From contig NZ_CADFEB010000012.1 of the NCBI RefSeq assembly GCF_902833085.1, positions 62,001-126,000 on the forward strand: DNA of 64,000 bases. Reading direction: 5' to 3'. This stretch comes from Burkholderia ubonensis. GTDB lineage: Bacteria > Pseudomonadota > Gammaproteobacteria > Burkholderiales > Burkholderiaceae. The notes beneath the pieces are model-generated. The model searched no databases. It was given only the letters and a program-made list of their open reading frames with translations, and had not been told where the DNA came from. Of this stretch, positions 1-7,781 are shown in pieces. The position numbers and the translations under genes are program-made. The stretch's first letter is position 1. Each line of letters starts with the position of its first letter.

Positions 1-597
1 TGGGGCGCGATCGGCGCGCGCACGACCGAATCGCAGGTGCACCGCGAGCTGGCGTCGGGGCTGTCGTGCCCGGTCGGCTTCAAGAACGGCACCGACGGCA
101 ACGTGAAGATCGCGGTCGACGCGATCAAGGCGTCGTCGCAGCCGCACCATTTCCTGTCGGTGACGAAGGGCGGCCACTCGGCGATCGTGTCGACGGCCGG
201 CAACGAGGATTGCCACGTGATCCTGCGCGGCGGCAAGGCGCCGAACTACGACGCGGAAAGCGTGAACGCCGCGTGCGCGGACATCGGCAAGGCCGGCCTC
301 GCCGCGCGCCTGATGATCGACGCGAGCCATGCGAACAGCTCGAAGAAGCACGAGAACCAGATCCCCGTGTGCGCGGACATCGGCCGCCAGATCGCCTCGG
401 GCGACGAGCGCATCGTCGGCGTGATGGTCGAGTCGCACCTCGTCGAAGGCCGCCAGGACCTGAAGGAAGGCTGCCCGCTGACCTACGGCCAGAGCATCAC
501 CGATGCATGCATCGCGTGGGAGGACAGCGTGAAGGTGCTCGAAGGCCTCGCGGAATCCGTCAAGGCGCGGCGCGTCGCGCGCGGCAGCGGGAACTGA
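1..597 (+). CDS. aroG: 3-deoxy-7-phosphoheptulonate (DAHP) synthase, class I, C-terminal part
   Basis: This is the last 198 codons of a class I DAHP synthase; the 5' end lies outside the window. The enzyme condenses phosphoenolpyruvate with erythrose 4-phosphate at the entry of the shikimate pathway. The frame is open from base 1 and begins with WGAIGARTTESQVHRE, followed by SGLSCPVGFKNGTDG, both typical of the AroF/G/H barrel. A later DASHANSSKKHENQ stretch is the family's phosphate and metal-binding region. Which isozyme it is (tyrosine or phenylalanine sensitive) cannot be told, because the N-terminal regulatory residues are missing. The symbol is by family resemblance. Confidence 0.93.
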   Translation, partial: WGAIGARTTESQVHRELASGLSCPVGFKNGTDGNVKIAVDAIKASSQPHHFLSVTKGGHSAIVSTAGNEDCHVILRGGKAPNYDAESVNAACADIGKAGLAARLMIDASHANSSKKHENQIPVCADIGRQIASGDERIVGVMVESHLVEGRQDLKEGCPLTYGQSITDACIAWEDSVKVLEGLAESVKARRVARGSGN

Positions 598-621
598 CGG
601 GCGGAGAACCTGCGAAATCGG

Positions 622-657
622 CGTGATCGCCACGCGCCTCTCGGCGGGGCGATCACG
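622..657 (+). terminator. Stem-loop after aroG
   Basis: A perfect 10-bp inverted repeat (CGTGATCGCC at 622-631, GGCGATCACG at 648-657) starts 25 bases after the aroG stop codon. A smaller CGCC/GGCG stem can form in the loop. No T-tract follows, so it is either a 3'-end stabilising hairpin or a weak terminator rather than a classical intrinsic one. Confidence 0.45.
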
Positions 658-686
658 GATTCCATCTGCAGGCGATGATCGACTCT

Positions 687-715
687 GCTAGACTAGCTAA
701 CATCTCTTAGCTAAG
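687..715 (+). promoter_or_regulatory. Promoter/operator palindromes of the toxin-antitoxin operon
   Basis: GCTAG-A-CTAGC (687-697) overlaps a possible -10 hexamer TAGACT at 689-694. CTTAGCTAAG (706-715) is a perfect 10-bp palindrome. Between them the element TAGCTA recurs at 694-699 and 708-713. An AGGAG Shine-Dalgarno follows at 717-721, five bases before the antitoxin ATG. Phd/YefM antitoxins usually repress their own operon through paired short palindromes at the promoter, so this is the likely operator. No good -35 hexamer was found. Confidence 0.6.
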
Positions 716-726
716 CAGGAGCGACC

Positions 727-996
727 ATGTCGACCGTCAATATGCACGATGCCAAGTCGCGGCTCTCGAGCCTCGTCGAAGCACTCGAATTGGGACGTGA
801 ATCCGAGGTCGTGATTGCCCGCAATGGCCATCCGGTCGCGCGGATCGTTCCCTACTCGGCGCCGAAGCGGATCGGCGCGGCTCGCCAGCTGCTTGCCGGC
901 CTGAACATTCCGGCAACCGTCGAAGCGTTTAACGCGGGCGACGAATCGATCGCCGCCGACTTTGATGCCAGTGACGAGCAGGGGCTCGCACCGTGA
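727..996 (+). CDS. Type II antitoxin, Phd/YefM family
   Basis: An 89-residue protein whose N-terminal half (MSTVNMHDAKSRLSSLVEAL, then VVIARNGHPVARIVP) is the Phd/YefM DNA-binding fold. The acidic C-terminal tail (AGDESIAADFDASDEQ) is the usual toxin-wrapping segment. It should neutralise the PIN-domain toxin encoded next and, with it, repress the operon. The ATG has an AGGAG five bases upstream. Its stop overlaps the toxin start as GTGA, which implies translational coupling and antitoxin-first expression. Confidence 0.9.
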   Translation: MSTVNMHDAKSRLSSLVEALELGRESEVVIARNGHPVARIVPYSAPKRIGAARQLLAGLNIPATVEAFNAGDESIAADFDASDEQGLAP

Positions 997-1382
997 AGCT
1001 GTTGCTCGATACGCATATCGCGCTCTGGGCTGCCGAGGGCGCACCGCAACTCTCGTCGACAGCAGCCGCGTTGATCGAAGACCCCGGCAACATCCTGTAT
1101 GTCAGTGCCGCGTCAATCTGGGAAATCGCAATCAAATACCGCAAAGGCAACCTCCCCGTCCATCCGCGCGACGCGCGCTCGGCGTTCCGGCTCGCCGGAT
1201 TCGCGGAGTTGCCGATCAGCAGCGATCACGTCGAAGCAGTTGCCGCGCTGCCCGATTTTCCGGACCATGCCGATCCGTTCGACCGTGTGATGGTTGCGCA
1301 GGCACTGCATGAAGGCATGCCGCTCGTCAGCGCCGACCCGAAAGTGTGGCGCTATCATGCGACGCTTATGTTGCGTGCCTGA
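993..1382 (+). CDS. vapC: PIN-domain toxin, VapC-like ribonuclease
   Basis: A 129-residue PIN-domain protein, expected to be an Mg-dependent endoribonuclease inhibited by the adjacent Phd-type antitoxin. The acidic residues of the fold are visible: D6 in MKLLLDTHIALW, E44 in SIWEIAIKY, and D94 and D97 in HADPFDRVMVAQA. The GTG start at 993 overlaps the antitoxin stop codon. The DTHIALW and DPFDR motifs place it in the Phd-partnered VapC subgroup. All catalytic acids are present, so nothing suggests the toxin is dead. Chromosomal insertion next to aroG is an accessory trait. Confidence 0.9.
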   Translation: MKLLLDTHIALWAAEGAPQLSSTAAALIEDPGNILYVSAASIWEIAIKYRKGNLPVHPRDARSAFRLAGFAELPISSDHVEAVAALPDFPDHADPFDRVMVAQALHEGMPLVSADPKVWRYHATLMLRA

Positions 1383-1419
1383 CGTCACCTGCGCGACAAC
1401 GCGAGCGACAATGACAAAG

Positions 1420-1438
1420 ACCCGGCTCGCACCGGGCC
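1420..1438 (-). terminator. Possible terminator of hmp
   Basis: CCCGG at 1421-1425 pairs with CCGGG at 1432-1436. On the minus strand the hairpin is followed by TCTTTGTC. It lies 28 bases past the hmp stop. The stem is short and the T-tract interrupted, so the call is tentative. Confidence 0.4.
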
Positions 1439-1465
1439 TGTTCGATCAACCTGCCGGCCGCTCGC

Positions 1466-2674
1466 TCACTCGAGCGCCCCGGACCCGAAGATCTCGGTAT
1501 TCACGCGCTCAGGCGCGACGCCCAGCGCGACGAGCGCATCGCGTTGCGCCTTCATGAACGCGATCGGGCCGCAGATGTAATAGTCGGCGTCCGGCACCAG
1601 CGCATCGTGCTGCACGCGCTCCGGCGTAAGCCGCCCTTCGAGATCGTGATCGATGCCCGCGCGGTCGTTCGGCCCGACCAGCTCGTACAGCACGGTCCGC
1701 TTGACGTTCGCGTGCTCGCGCACCGTGTCGTTGAGCCAGTCGCGGAACGCGTGCACCGCGCCCGAACGGCATGCATGAATGAAGCGCACTTCGCGCGGGC
1801 TGCCTTCCGCGACCAGCGTCGATGCCATCGACACCATCGGCGTGAGGCCGACCCCGCCGGAGATCAGCACGACCGGCGTCGGCACGTCGCGCTTCAGCGA
1901 GAACTCGCCCATCGGCGCGGTCACCTCGACGATTGCGCCCTCTTCGACGCCATCGTGCATCAGCGTCGACACCTTGCCCGCCGGGATCGACTCGGCCTGG
2001 CCCGCCTCGCGCTTCACCGAAATGCGCAGCCAATTGCCGTGCGGCGCGTCGGACAGGCTGTACTGGCGCGGCTGATCGACGCCCAGGTCGCCGACGAAGC
2101 GCTTCACGGTCACGTACTGGCCCGGCTCGAACTTCGGCGCCTGGCCGCCGTCGGCCGGCGTCAGGTAGAACGACGTGATCTCGTCGCTCTCGCGCACCTT
2201 GCGCGCGACCTTGAACGGACGGAAGCCGCTCCACGCCGCGCCCGCATACAGGTCCGCCTCGGCGCCGATCAGGATCTGCGCGAGCTGGCCGTATGCGACG
2301 CGCCACGCTTCGAGCGTGTCCGCATCGACCGCGTCGCCGAGCACTTCGACGATCGACGCGAGCAGGTTCTCGCCGACGATCGGGTAATGCTCGGGACGGA
2401 TGTTCAGGCTTGCGTGCTTGTGCGCGATGTGCGACACCGCACCACCGAGCGCCCCGAGGTTGTCGATGTTCGCCGCGTACGCGTAGACCGCCTTCGCGAG
2501 CGTCTCGGGCTGGCTGCCGGTCTTCTGGTGCGTCTGGTTGAACAGGTTCTTCAGTTCGGGGTGACGCGCGAACATGCGCCCGTAGAAATGCTTCGTGATC
2601 GTCGCGCCGTGCACGGCAAGGACGGGGGCGGTGGCTTTCACGCGGGCCATCTGGTCGGCGGTGATGTGGGTCAT
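1466..2674 (-). CDS. hmp: Flavohaemoglobin / nitric oxide dioxygenase
   Basis: A 402-residue flavohaemoglobin, the usual family length. It oxidises nitric oxide to nitrate using O2 and NAD(P)H in the cytoplasm. Residues 1-140 are the globin domain, with the proximal haem ligand H85 in SHIAHKHASL. Residues from about 150 form the ferredoxin-reductase-like part, with an FAD-binding RQYSLSD motif and an NAD-binding GGVGLTPM. The C-terminus EIFGSG is typical. The ATG is the first methionine of the conserved N-terminus. A candidate NsrR site sits just upstream, which fits nitrosative stress control. Confidence 0.97.
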   Translation of the reverse strand: MTHITADQMARVKATAPVLAVHGATITKHFYGRMFARHPELKNLFNQTHQKTGSQPETLAKAVYAYAANIDNLGALGGAVSHIAHKHASLNIRPEHYPIVGENLLASIVEVLGDAVDADTLEAWRVAYGQLAQILIGAEADLYAGAAWSGFRPFKVARKVRESDEITSFYLTPADGGQAPKFEPGQYVTVKRFVGDLGVDQPRQYSLSDAPHGNWLRISVKREAGQAESIPAGKVSTLMHDGVEEGAIVEVTAPMGEFSLKRDVPTPVVLISGGVGLTPMVSMASTLVAEGSPREVRFIHACRSGAVHAFRDWLNDTVREHANVKRTVLYELVGPNDRAGIDHDLEGRLTPERVQHDALVPDADYYICGPIAFMKAQRDALVALGVAPERVNTEIFGSGALE

Positions 2675-2689
2675 GTTCGTTCTCCGTTA

Positions 2690-2712
2690 AACATGCCCGT
2701 ACAATACATCTT
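2690..2712 (-). promoter_or_regulatory. Candidate NsrR operator upstream of hmp
   Basis: The 23-base element matches the published NsrR-type palindrome (AAGATGYATTTNAAATRCATCTT) at 18 of 23 positions, counting the N. The promoter-proximal half AAGATGTATT (minus strand, 2703-2712) is perfect over its first ten bases. It ends 16 bases before the hmp start, so it would overlap the transcription start region. NsrR is the NO-sensing Fe-S repressor of hmp in many proteobacteria; no nsrR gene is in this window. Confidence 0.55.
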
Positions 2713-2785
2713 TAAAATCCCGCGTCGGCTTGGACAAATTGTCGCAGCGCATCAATAGGGGGCGGCTCCCCGACTGCTGCGCCCG

Positions 2786-3337
2786 TCACGTCGCCCGGCC
2801 GCGCTCCCACAACACGTCCGCGCCGCCGTCCGCACGGTTCAGCACGCGCGCGAGCACGAACAGCAGGTCGGACAGCCGGTTCACGTACCGGCGCGGCGTC
2901 TCCTGCAGCGTTTCGACGCGGCCGAGCGCGACGATCGCGCGCTCCGCGCGTCGGCATACGGTGCGGCACACGTGCGCGAGCGCCGCCGCGCGCGAACCGC
3001 CGGGCAGGATGAATTCCTTCAGCGGCGGCAGCGTCGCGTTGTAGTCGGCCAGCCACTGGTCGAGGCGCGCGAGATGCGCATCGCCGAGCACCGTGTGGCC
3101 CGGGATGCACAGCTCGCCGCCCAGGTCGAACAGGTCGTGCTGGATCGTGACGAGCGCCGCGCGCACGTCGTCGGGCAGCGTTTCGGCGAGCAGCACGCCG
3201 ATGGTCGAATTCAGTTCGTCGACGTCGCCGATCGCGGCGATCCGCACGTCGTCCTTGCCGACGCGCCGCCCGTCGCCCAGGCCGGTGGTGCCGTCGTCGC
3301 CGGTGCGCGTGGCGATCTTGCTCAAGCGGTTGCCCAT
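2786..3337 (-). CDS. Cob(I)yrinic acid a,c-diamide / cob(I)alamin adenosyltransferase, PduO type
   Basis: A 183-residue PduO/MMAB-type ATP:cob(I)alamin adenosyltransferase, which makes adenosylcobalamin. The N-terminal ATP-binding loop TRTGDDGTTGLGDG (residues 10-23) is intact. It is followed by DELNSTIG and the C-terminal signature FILPGGSRAAALAHVCRT with the RRAER helix. The start is the ATG at 3337, giving the normal N-terminus MGNRLSKIATRTGD. It is convergent with nothing and lies tandem downstream of the hmp promoter, separated by 111 bases, so it probably has its own promoter in 3338-3600. No cobalamin operon surrounds it. Confidence 0.93.
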   Translation of the reverse strand: MGNRLSKIATRTGDDGTTGLGDGRRVGKDDVRIAAIGDVDELNSTIGVLLAETLPDDVRAALVTIQHDLFDLGGELCIPGHTVLGDAHLARLDQWLADYNATLPPLKEFILPGGSRAAALAHVCRTVCRRAERAIVALGRVETLQETPRRYVNRLSDLLFVLARVLNRADGGADVLWERGRAT

Positions 3338-3600
3338 GCGAAGTCCTCTCGTGCTCGGCCGCGGCGCGGCCAGGGTTGCATTGCAAGCCGATTATCGCAG
3401 CCCGCCGCGCGGCTCGCAGCAGGTCTTCCAGCGTAGAATGAAAGCAAACCGCCCCGCCGCGGAACCGCCCGGCAAGCTGCCGGACCTTGCACGGGACCAG
3501 GCGCAAAGCGCGGGACCGGAGTCGGTGCCGAGGCGCTCGCAGCCTTGCATGGGGCCGCACCCGGTGCCGAAGCGCCCATGCTGATCGAGAGGAGACTTGC

Positions 3601-5019
3601 GTGAATCACCCCGCCCCGCCGGCCGCAGCGACCGGAACGCGCCGCCCCCTGCCCCCCGCCCTGCTCGATGCGCTGCGCGCCGCGTTCGCCGAGCGCGTGT
3701 CGACGGCCGACGCGGTGCGTGCGCATCACGGCCGCGACGAATCGCCGTTCGACCCGCAGTTGCCCGACGCGGTCGTGTTCGCGCACAGCGCCGACGACGT
3801 CCGGCAGGTCGTGTCGCTCTGCGCGCTCTACGGCGTGCCGCTGATCCCGTACGGCGCGGGCTCGTCGCTCGAGGGCCACCTGCTCGCGGTGCGCGGCGGC
3901 GTATCGCTCGACCTGTCCGAAATGAACCGCGTGCTGTCGATCAACGCGGAAGACCTGACCGTGACCGTCGAGCCCGGCATCACGCGCAAGGCGCTCAATG
4001 AAGCGCTGCGCGACACGGGCCTGTTCTTCCCGATCGATCCCGGCGCCGACGCCAGCATCGGCGGCATGACCGCGACCCGCGCGTCCGGCACCAACGCCGT
4101 GCGCTACGGCACGATGCGCGAGAACGTGCTCGGCCTGACCGCGGTGCTCGCCGACGGCCGCGTCGTGAAGACCGGCTCGCGCGCGCGCAAGTCGTCGGCC
4201 GGCTACGACCTCACGCGCCTGTTCGTCGGCTCCGAAGGCACGCTCGGCGTGATCACCGAGATCACGCTGCGCCTGCACCCGCTGCCGGAAGCCGTGTCGG
4301 CCGCGACCTGCACGTTCCCGTCGATGGGCGACGCGGTGCGCACCGTGATCGAGACCATCCAGATCGGCGTGCCGATCGCGCGCGTCGAATTCGTCGATGC
4401 GCTCGCGATCCGCTCGATCAACCGTCACTCGAACCTGACGCTCGCCGAGGCGCCGACGCTGTTCTTCGAATTCCACGGCACCGAGACCGGCGTGAAGGAA
4501 CAGGCCGAACTGGTCGAGGCCCTCGCCGGCCAGAACCACGGCCAGGGCTTCGAATGGGCGACCCGGCCCGAAGACCGCAGCCGGCTCTGGGCCGCGCGCC
4601 ACAATGCCTATTTCGCGATGCTGCAGTTGAAGCCCGGCTGCCGCGCGGTGACGACCGACGTCTGCGTGCCGATCTCGCAGCTCGCCGCGTGCGTCGAGGA
4701 AACCGAGACCGACCTGCGCGCGTCGTCGCTGCCGTGCCCGATCGTCGGCCACGTCGGCGACGGCAATTTCCACGTCGCGATCCTGATCGATCCCGACCGG
4801 CCCGAGGAGCTCGAGGAAGCGGAACGCATCAACGACCGGATCGTCGAGCGCGCGCTGCGCATGGGCGGCACCTGCACGGGCGAGCACGGCGTCGGCCTGC
4901 ACAAGATGCGCTTCCTGCCGAAGGAGCACGGCGACGACGCGATCGACGCGATGCGCGCGATCAAGCTCGCGCTCGACCCGCGCAACCTGATGAATCCCGG
5001 CAAGATCTTCACGTGCTGA
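3601..5019 (+). CDS. FAD-linked D-lactate dehydrogenase (cytochrome type), GlcD-like
   Basis: A 472-residue FAD-binding oxidoreductase of the vanillyl-alcohol oxidase (PCMH) superfamily, most like D-lactate dehydrogenases that feed electrons to the respiratory chain. The PCMH domain shows PLIPYGAGSSLEGH and GGMTATRASGTNA. The C-terminal half shows GHVGDGNFHVAIL and TGEHGVGLHKM. I chose the GTG at 3601 because GAGAGGAGA lies directly before it and the protein then begins at the family's usual distance from the FAD domain. It is followed after 16 bases by glcD, a paralogue, so the two are probably co-transcribed. Substrate is inferred; 2-hydroxyglutarate or glycolate remain possible. Confidence 0.85.
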   Translation: MNHPAPPAAATGTRRPLPPALLDALRAAFAERVSTADAVRAHHGRDESPFDPQLPDAVVFAHSADDVRQVVSLCALYGVPLIPYGAGSSLEGHLLAVRGGVSLDLSEMNRVLSINAEDLTVTVEPGITRKALNEALRDTGLFFPIDPGADASIGGMTATRASGTNAVRYGTMRENVLGLTAVLADGRVVKTGSRARKSSAGYDLTRLFVGSEGTLGVITEITLRLHPLPEAVSAATCTFPSMGDAVRTVIETIQIGVPIARVEFVDALAIRSINRHSNLTLAEAPTLFFEFHGTETGVKEQAELVEALAGQNHGQGFEWATRPEDRSRLWAARHNAYFAMLQLKPGCRAVTTDVCVPISQLAACVEETETDLRASSLPCPIVGHVGDGNFHVAILIDPDRPEELEEAERINDRIVERALRMGGTCTGEHGVGLHKMRFLPKEHGDDAIDAMRAIKLALDPRNLMNPGKIFTC

Positions 5020-5035
5020 CCACGCAGGAGACCTC

Positions 5036-6526
5036 ATGAACGCCCCCGAACTGTCGGCCGAGATGCGCGCGCAGCGCCAGCGCGAAGTCGTGCAGGCGCT
5101 GATGGCCGTGCTGCCGACGCATTGCCTGCTGTATCGCGAGGAAGACACCGCGCCATACGAATGCGACGGCCTGTCCGCGTACCGGCGCCTGCCGCTCGCG
5201 GTCGCGCTGCCCGAGACGGAATCGCAGGTGCAGCGCATCGTGCAGATCTGCCGGCGCATGGAAGTGCCGATCGTGCCGCGCGGCGCGGGCACGAGCCTGT
5301 CGGGCGGCGCGCTGCCGATCTCGCTCGGCGTCGTGCTGTCGCTCGCGCGCTTCACGCGCATCGTCGAGGTCGACCCGTATGCGCGCACCGCGACCGTGCA
5401 GCCCGGCGTGCGCAATCTCGCGATCTCCGAGGCCGCCGCGCCGTACGGCCTGTATTACGCACCCGACCCGTCGTCGCAGATCGCCTGCACGATCGGCGGC
5501 AACGTCGCCGAGAATTCCGGCGGCGTGCACTGCCTGAAGTACGGCCTGACCGTGCACAACGTGATGCGCGTGCGCGCGGTGACGATCGACGGCGAAATCG
5601 TCGAATTCGGCTCGCTCGCGCTCGACACGCCGGGCCTCGACCTGCTCGCGGTCACGATCGGCAGCGAGGGCATGTTCGCGATCATCACCGAAGTCACGGT
5701 GCGGCTGATCCCGAAACCGCAGACCGCGCAGCTCGTGATGGCGAGCTTCGACAACGTGGTCAAGGGCGGCGAGGCGGTCGCGGCGATCATCGCGTCGGGA
5801 ATCATCCCGGCCGGCCTCGAGATGATGGACAAGCCGGCGACGCAGGCGGTCGAGACGTTCACGCACGCGGGCTACGACCTCGACGCGAAGGCGATCCTGC
5901 TGTGCGAATCGGACGGCACGCCCGAGGAAGTCGCCGAGGAAATCGTCCGGATGACGGCGGTGCTGCGCGAGCACGGCGCGACGCGCATCCAGGTGTCGCG
6001 CAACGAAAGCGAGCGGCTGCGCTTCTGGTCCGGCCGCAAGAACGCGTTTCCGGCCGCCGGGCGGATTTCCCCCGACTATTACTGCATGGACGGCACCGTG
6101 CCGCGCCGCGCGATCGGGCCGCTGCTCGCGCGCATCGAGCAGCTGGAGGCGCGCTACGGGCTGCGCTGCATCAACGTGTTCCACGCGGGCGACGGCAACA
6201 TGCATCCGCTGATCCTGTACAACGCGAACGATCCTGACGAACTGCACTGCGTCGAGCTGTTCGGCGCGGACATCCTCGAGTGCTGCGTCGAATTCGGCGG
6301 CACCGTGACGGGCGAGCACGGCGTCGGCGTCGAGAAGCTCAACTCGATGTGCGTGCAGTTTTCGCCGCAGGAGCGCGACGCGTTCTTCGCGGTCAAGCGC
6401 GCGTTCGATCCGCCCGGGCTGCTCAATCCCGACAAGGGCATTCCGACCCGCGCGCGCTGCGCCGAATACGGCCGCCAGCACGTCCGCGGCGGACTGCTGC
6501 CGCACCCCGACCTGCCGCGCTTCTGA
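5036..6526 (+). CDS. glcD: Glycolate oxidase subunit GlcD
   Basis: A 496-residue FAD subunit of the glycolate oxidase complex GlcDEF, which oxidises glycolate to glyoxylate at the membrane. The FAD-binding domain carries PIVPRGAGTSLSGGALP and CTIGGNVAENSGG. The C-terminal cap has HAGDGNMHPLILY and VTGEHGVGVEKL, the usual metal/substrate motif. The start ATG is preceded by AGGAG at 5026-5030. It lies between the D-lactate dehydrogenase paralogue and glcE. The usual GlcC-type regulator is not present nearby, so control of the operon is unknown. Confidence 0.95.
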   Translation: MNAPELSAEMRAQRQREVVQALMAVLPTHCLLYREEDTAPYECDGLSAYRRLPLAVALPETESQVQRIVQICRRMEVPIVPRGAGTSLSGGALPISLGVVLSLARFTRIVEVDPYARTATVQPGVRNLAISEAAAPYGLYYAPDPSSQIACTIGGNVAENSGGVHCLKYGLTVHNVMRVRAVTIDGEIVEFGSLALDTPGLDLLAVTIGSEGMFAIITEVTVRLIPKPQTAQLVMASFDNVVKGGEAVAAIIASGIIPAGLEMMDKPATQAVETFTHAGYDLDAKAILLCESDGTPEEVAEEIVRMTAVLREHGATRIQVSRNESERLRFWSGRKNAFPAAGRISPDYYCMDGTVPRRAIGPLLARIEQLEARYGLRCINVFHAGDGNMHPLILYNANDPDELHCVELFGADILECCVEFGGTVTGEHGVGVEKLNSMCVQFSPQERDAFFAVKRAFDPPGLLNPDKGIPTRARCAEYGRQHVRGGLLPHPDLPRF

Positions 6527-6691
6527 GCCGCCGGCGCGGCACACGCGCTGCCGCCCGGCCCGATCCGGTCCGGTTGCGGCGGCGCGGCCCGCGTGCCGCC
6601 GCAATCGGGCTTAGGGATAGTCGCGATGTGCATTCGCGCGACCCCGGTACAATCGACCGGACAACGACACGAGACGAAACGACAACCGATC

Positions 6692-7780
6692 ATGGAAGAG
6701 GACGACATCGTCGCCGGCTGGGCCGAGCGCGTTCGCGCGGCCAGCGCCGACGGCCGGCCGCTGCGCCTGCGCGGCGGCGGCACCAAGGACTGGTACGGCC
6801 AGACGCTCGAGGGCGAGATACTCGACACGCGCGCGTTTCACGGCATCGTGTCGTACGACCCGGCCGAACTCGTCGTCACGGTCCGCGCGGGCACCCCGCT
6901 CGCGCAGCTCGAAGCCATTCTCGGCGAACGCGGCCAGATGCTGCCGTTCGAGCCGCCGCATTTCGGCCGCGCGGCCACGGTCGGCGGCTGCGTCGCGGCG
7001 GGGCTCGCCGGCCCGCGGCGCGCGACCTGCGGCGCGCCGCGCGACTTCGTGCTGGGCGTCGAGCTGATGAACGGCCGCGGCGAGGTGCTGCGGTTCGGCG
7101 GCCAGGTCGTGAAGAACGTCGCCGGCTACGACGTGTCGCGGCTGATGGCCGGCTCGCTCGGCACGCTCGGGCTGATGCTCGAGCTGTCGATCAAGGTACT
7201 GCCGGTGCCCGTCGCCGAAATCACGCTGAAGTTCGAGATGAGCGCGACCGATGCGGTGCGCAAGCTCAACGAATGGGGCGGCCACCCGCTGCCCGTCAGC
7301 GCGAGCGCGTGGCGCAACGGCACCCTCGTGCTGCGCCTGTCCGGCGCCGAGGCCGCGGTGAAGGCCGCGAAGACGCTGCTCGGCGGCGAAGTCGTCGACG
7401 CGGTCGAAGCCGAGCGCTTCTGGGCCGGCCTGCGCGAACACACCGATCCGTTCTTCAACGGCATTCCGCCGGGCTTCGCGCTGTGGCGCCTGTCGCTGCC
7501 GAGCATCACCGAGCCGATGCACCTGCCGGGCACCCAGCTGATGGAATGGGGCGGCGCACAGCGCTGGTGGATCACCGACGCCGACGCGCAGACCGTCCGC
7601 ATGAGCGCGAAACAGGCGGGCGGCCATGCGACGCTGTTCCGCGCGGGCGAATCGTACGACCGCAGCGCCGGCGTGTTCACGCCGCTGCCCGCGCCGCTGA
7701 TGAAAATCCACCGCGGGCTGAAGGCGGCGTTCGATCCGGCGCGCATCTTCAACCGCGGCCGGCTCTACCCCGATCTCTGA
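6692..7780 (+). CDS. glcE: Glycolate oxidase subunit GlcE
   Basis: A 362-residue FAD-binding subunit of glycolate oxidase, shorter than GlcD and expected to work with it and GlcF. The PCMH domain begins at about residue 20 with LRLRGGGTKDWYG and continues through VGGCVAAGLAGPRR and VVKNVAGYDVSRLMAGSLGT, all typical of GlcE. I chose the ATG at 6692 (MEEDDIVAGW) because upstream in-frame codons encode no family sequence. The 165-base gap after glcD holds a TACAAT -10-like hexamer at 6649-6654, so glcEF may also be expressed from its own promoter. Confidence 0.94.
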   Translation: MEEDDIVAGWAERVRAASADGRPLRLRGGGTKDWYGQTLEGEILDTRAFHGIVSYDPAELVVTVRAGTPLAQLEAILGERGQMLPFEPPHFGRAATVGGCVAAGLAGPRRATCGAPRDFVLGVELMNGRGEVLRFGGQVVKNVAGYDVSRLMAGSLGTLGLMLELSIKVLPVPVAEITLKFEMSATDAVRKLNEWGGHPLPVSASAWRNGTLVLRLSGAEAAVKAAKTLLGGEVVDAVEAERFWAGLREHTDPFFNGIPPGFALWRLSLPSITEPMHLPGTQLMEWGGAQRWWITDADAQTVRMSAKQAGGHATLFRAGESYDRSAGVFTPLPAPLMKIHRGLKAAFDPARIFNRGRLYPDL

Positions 7781-7781
7781 G

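Noticed and set aside
3322-5415. A 697-codon open frame on the minus strand opposite the D-lactate dehydrogenase gene
   Set aside because: It is a mirror of strong third-position GC bias. The translation is low-complexity Arg/His/Asp/Val-rich and matches no family, while the plus strand encodes a recognisable enzyme.
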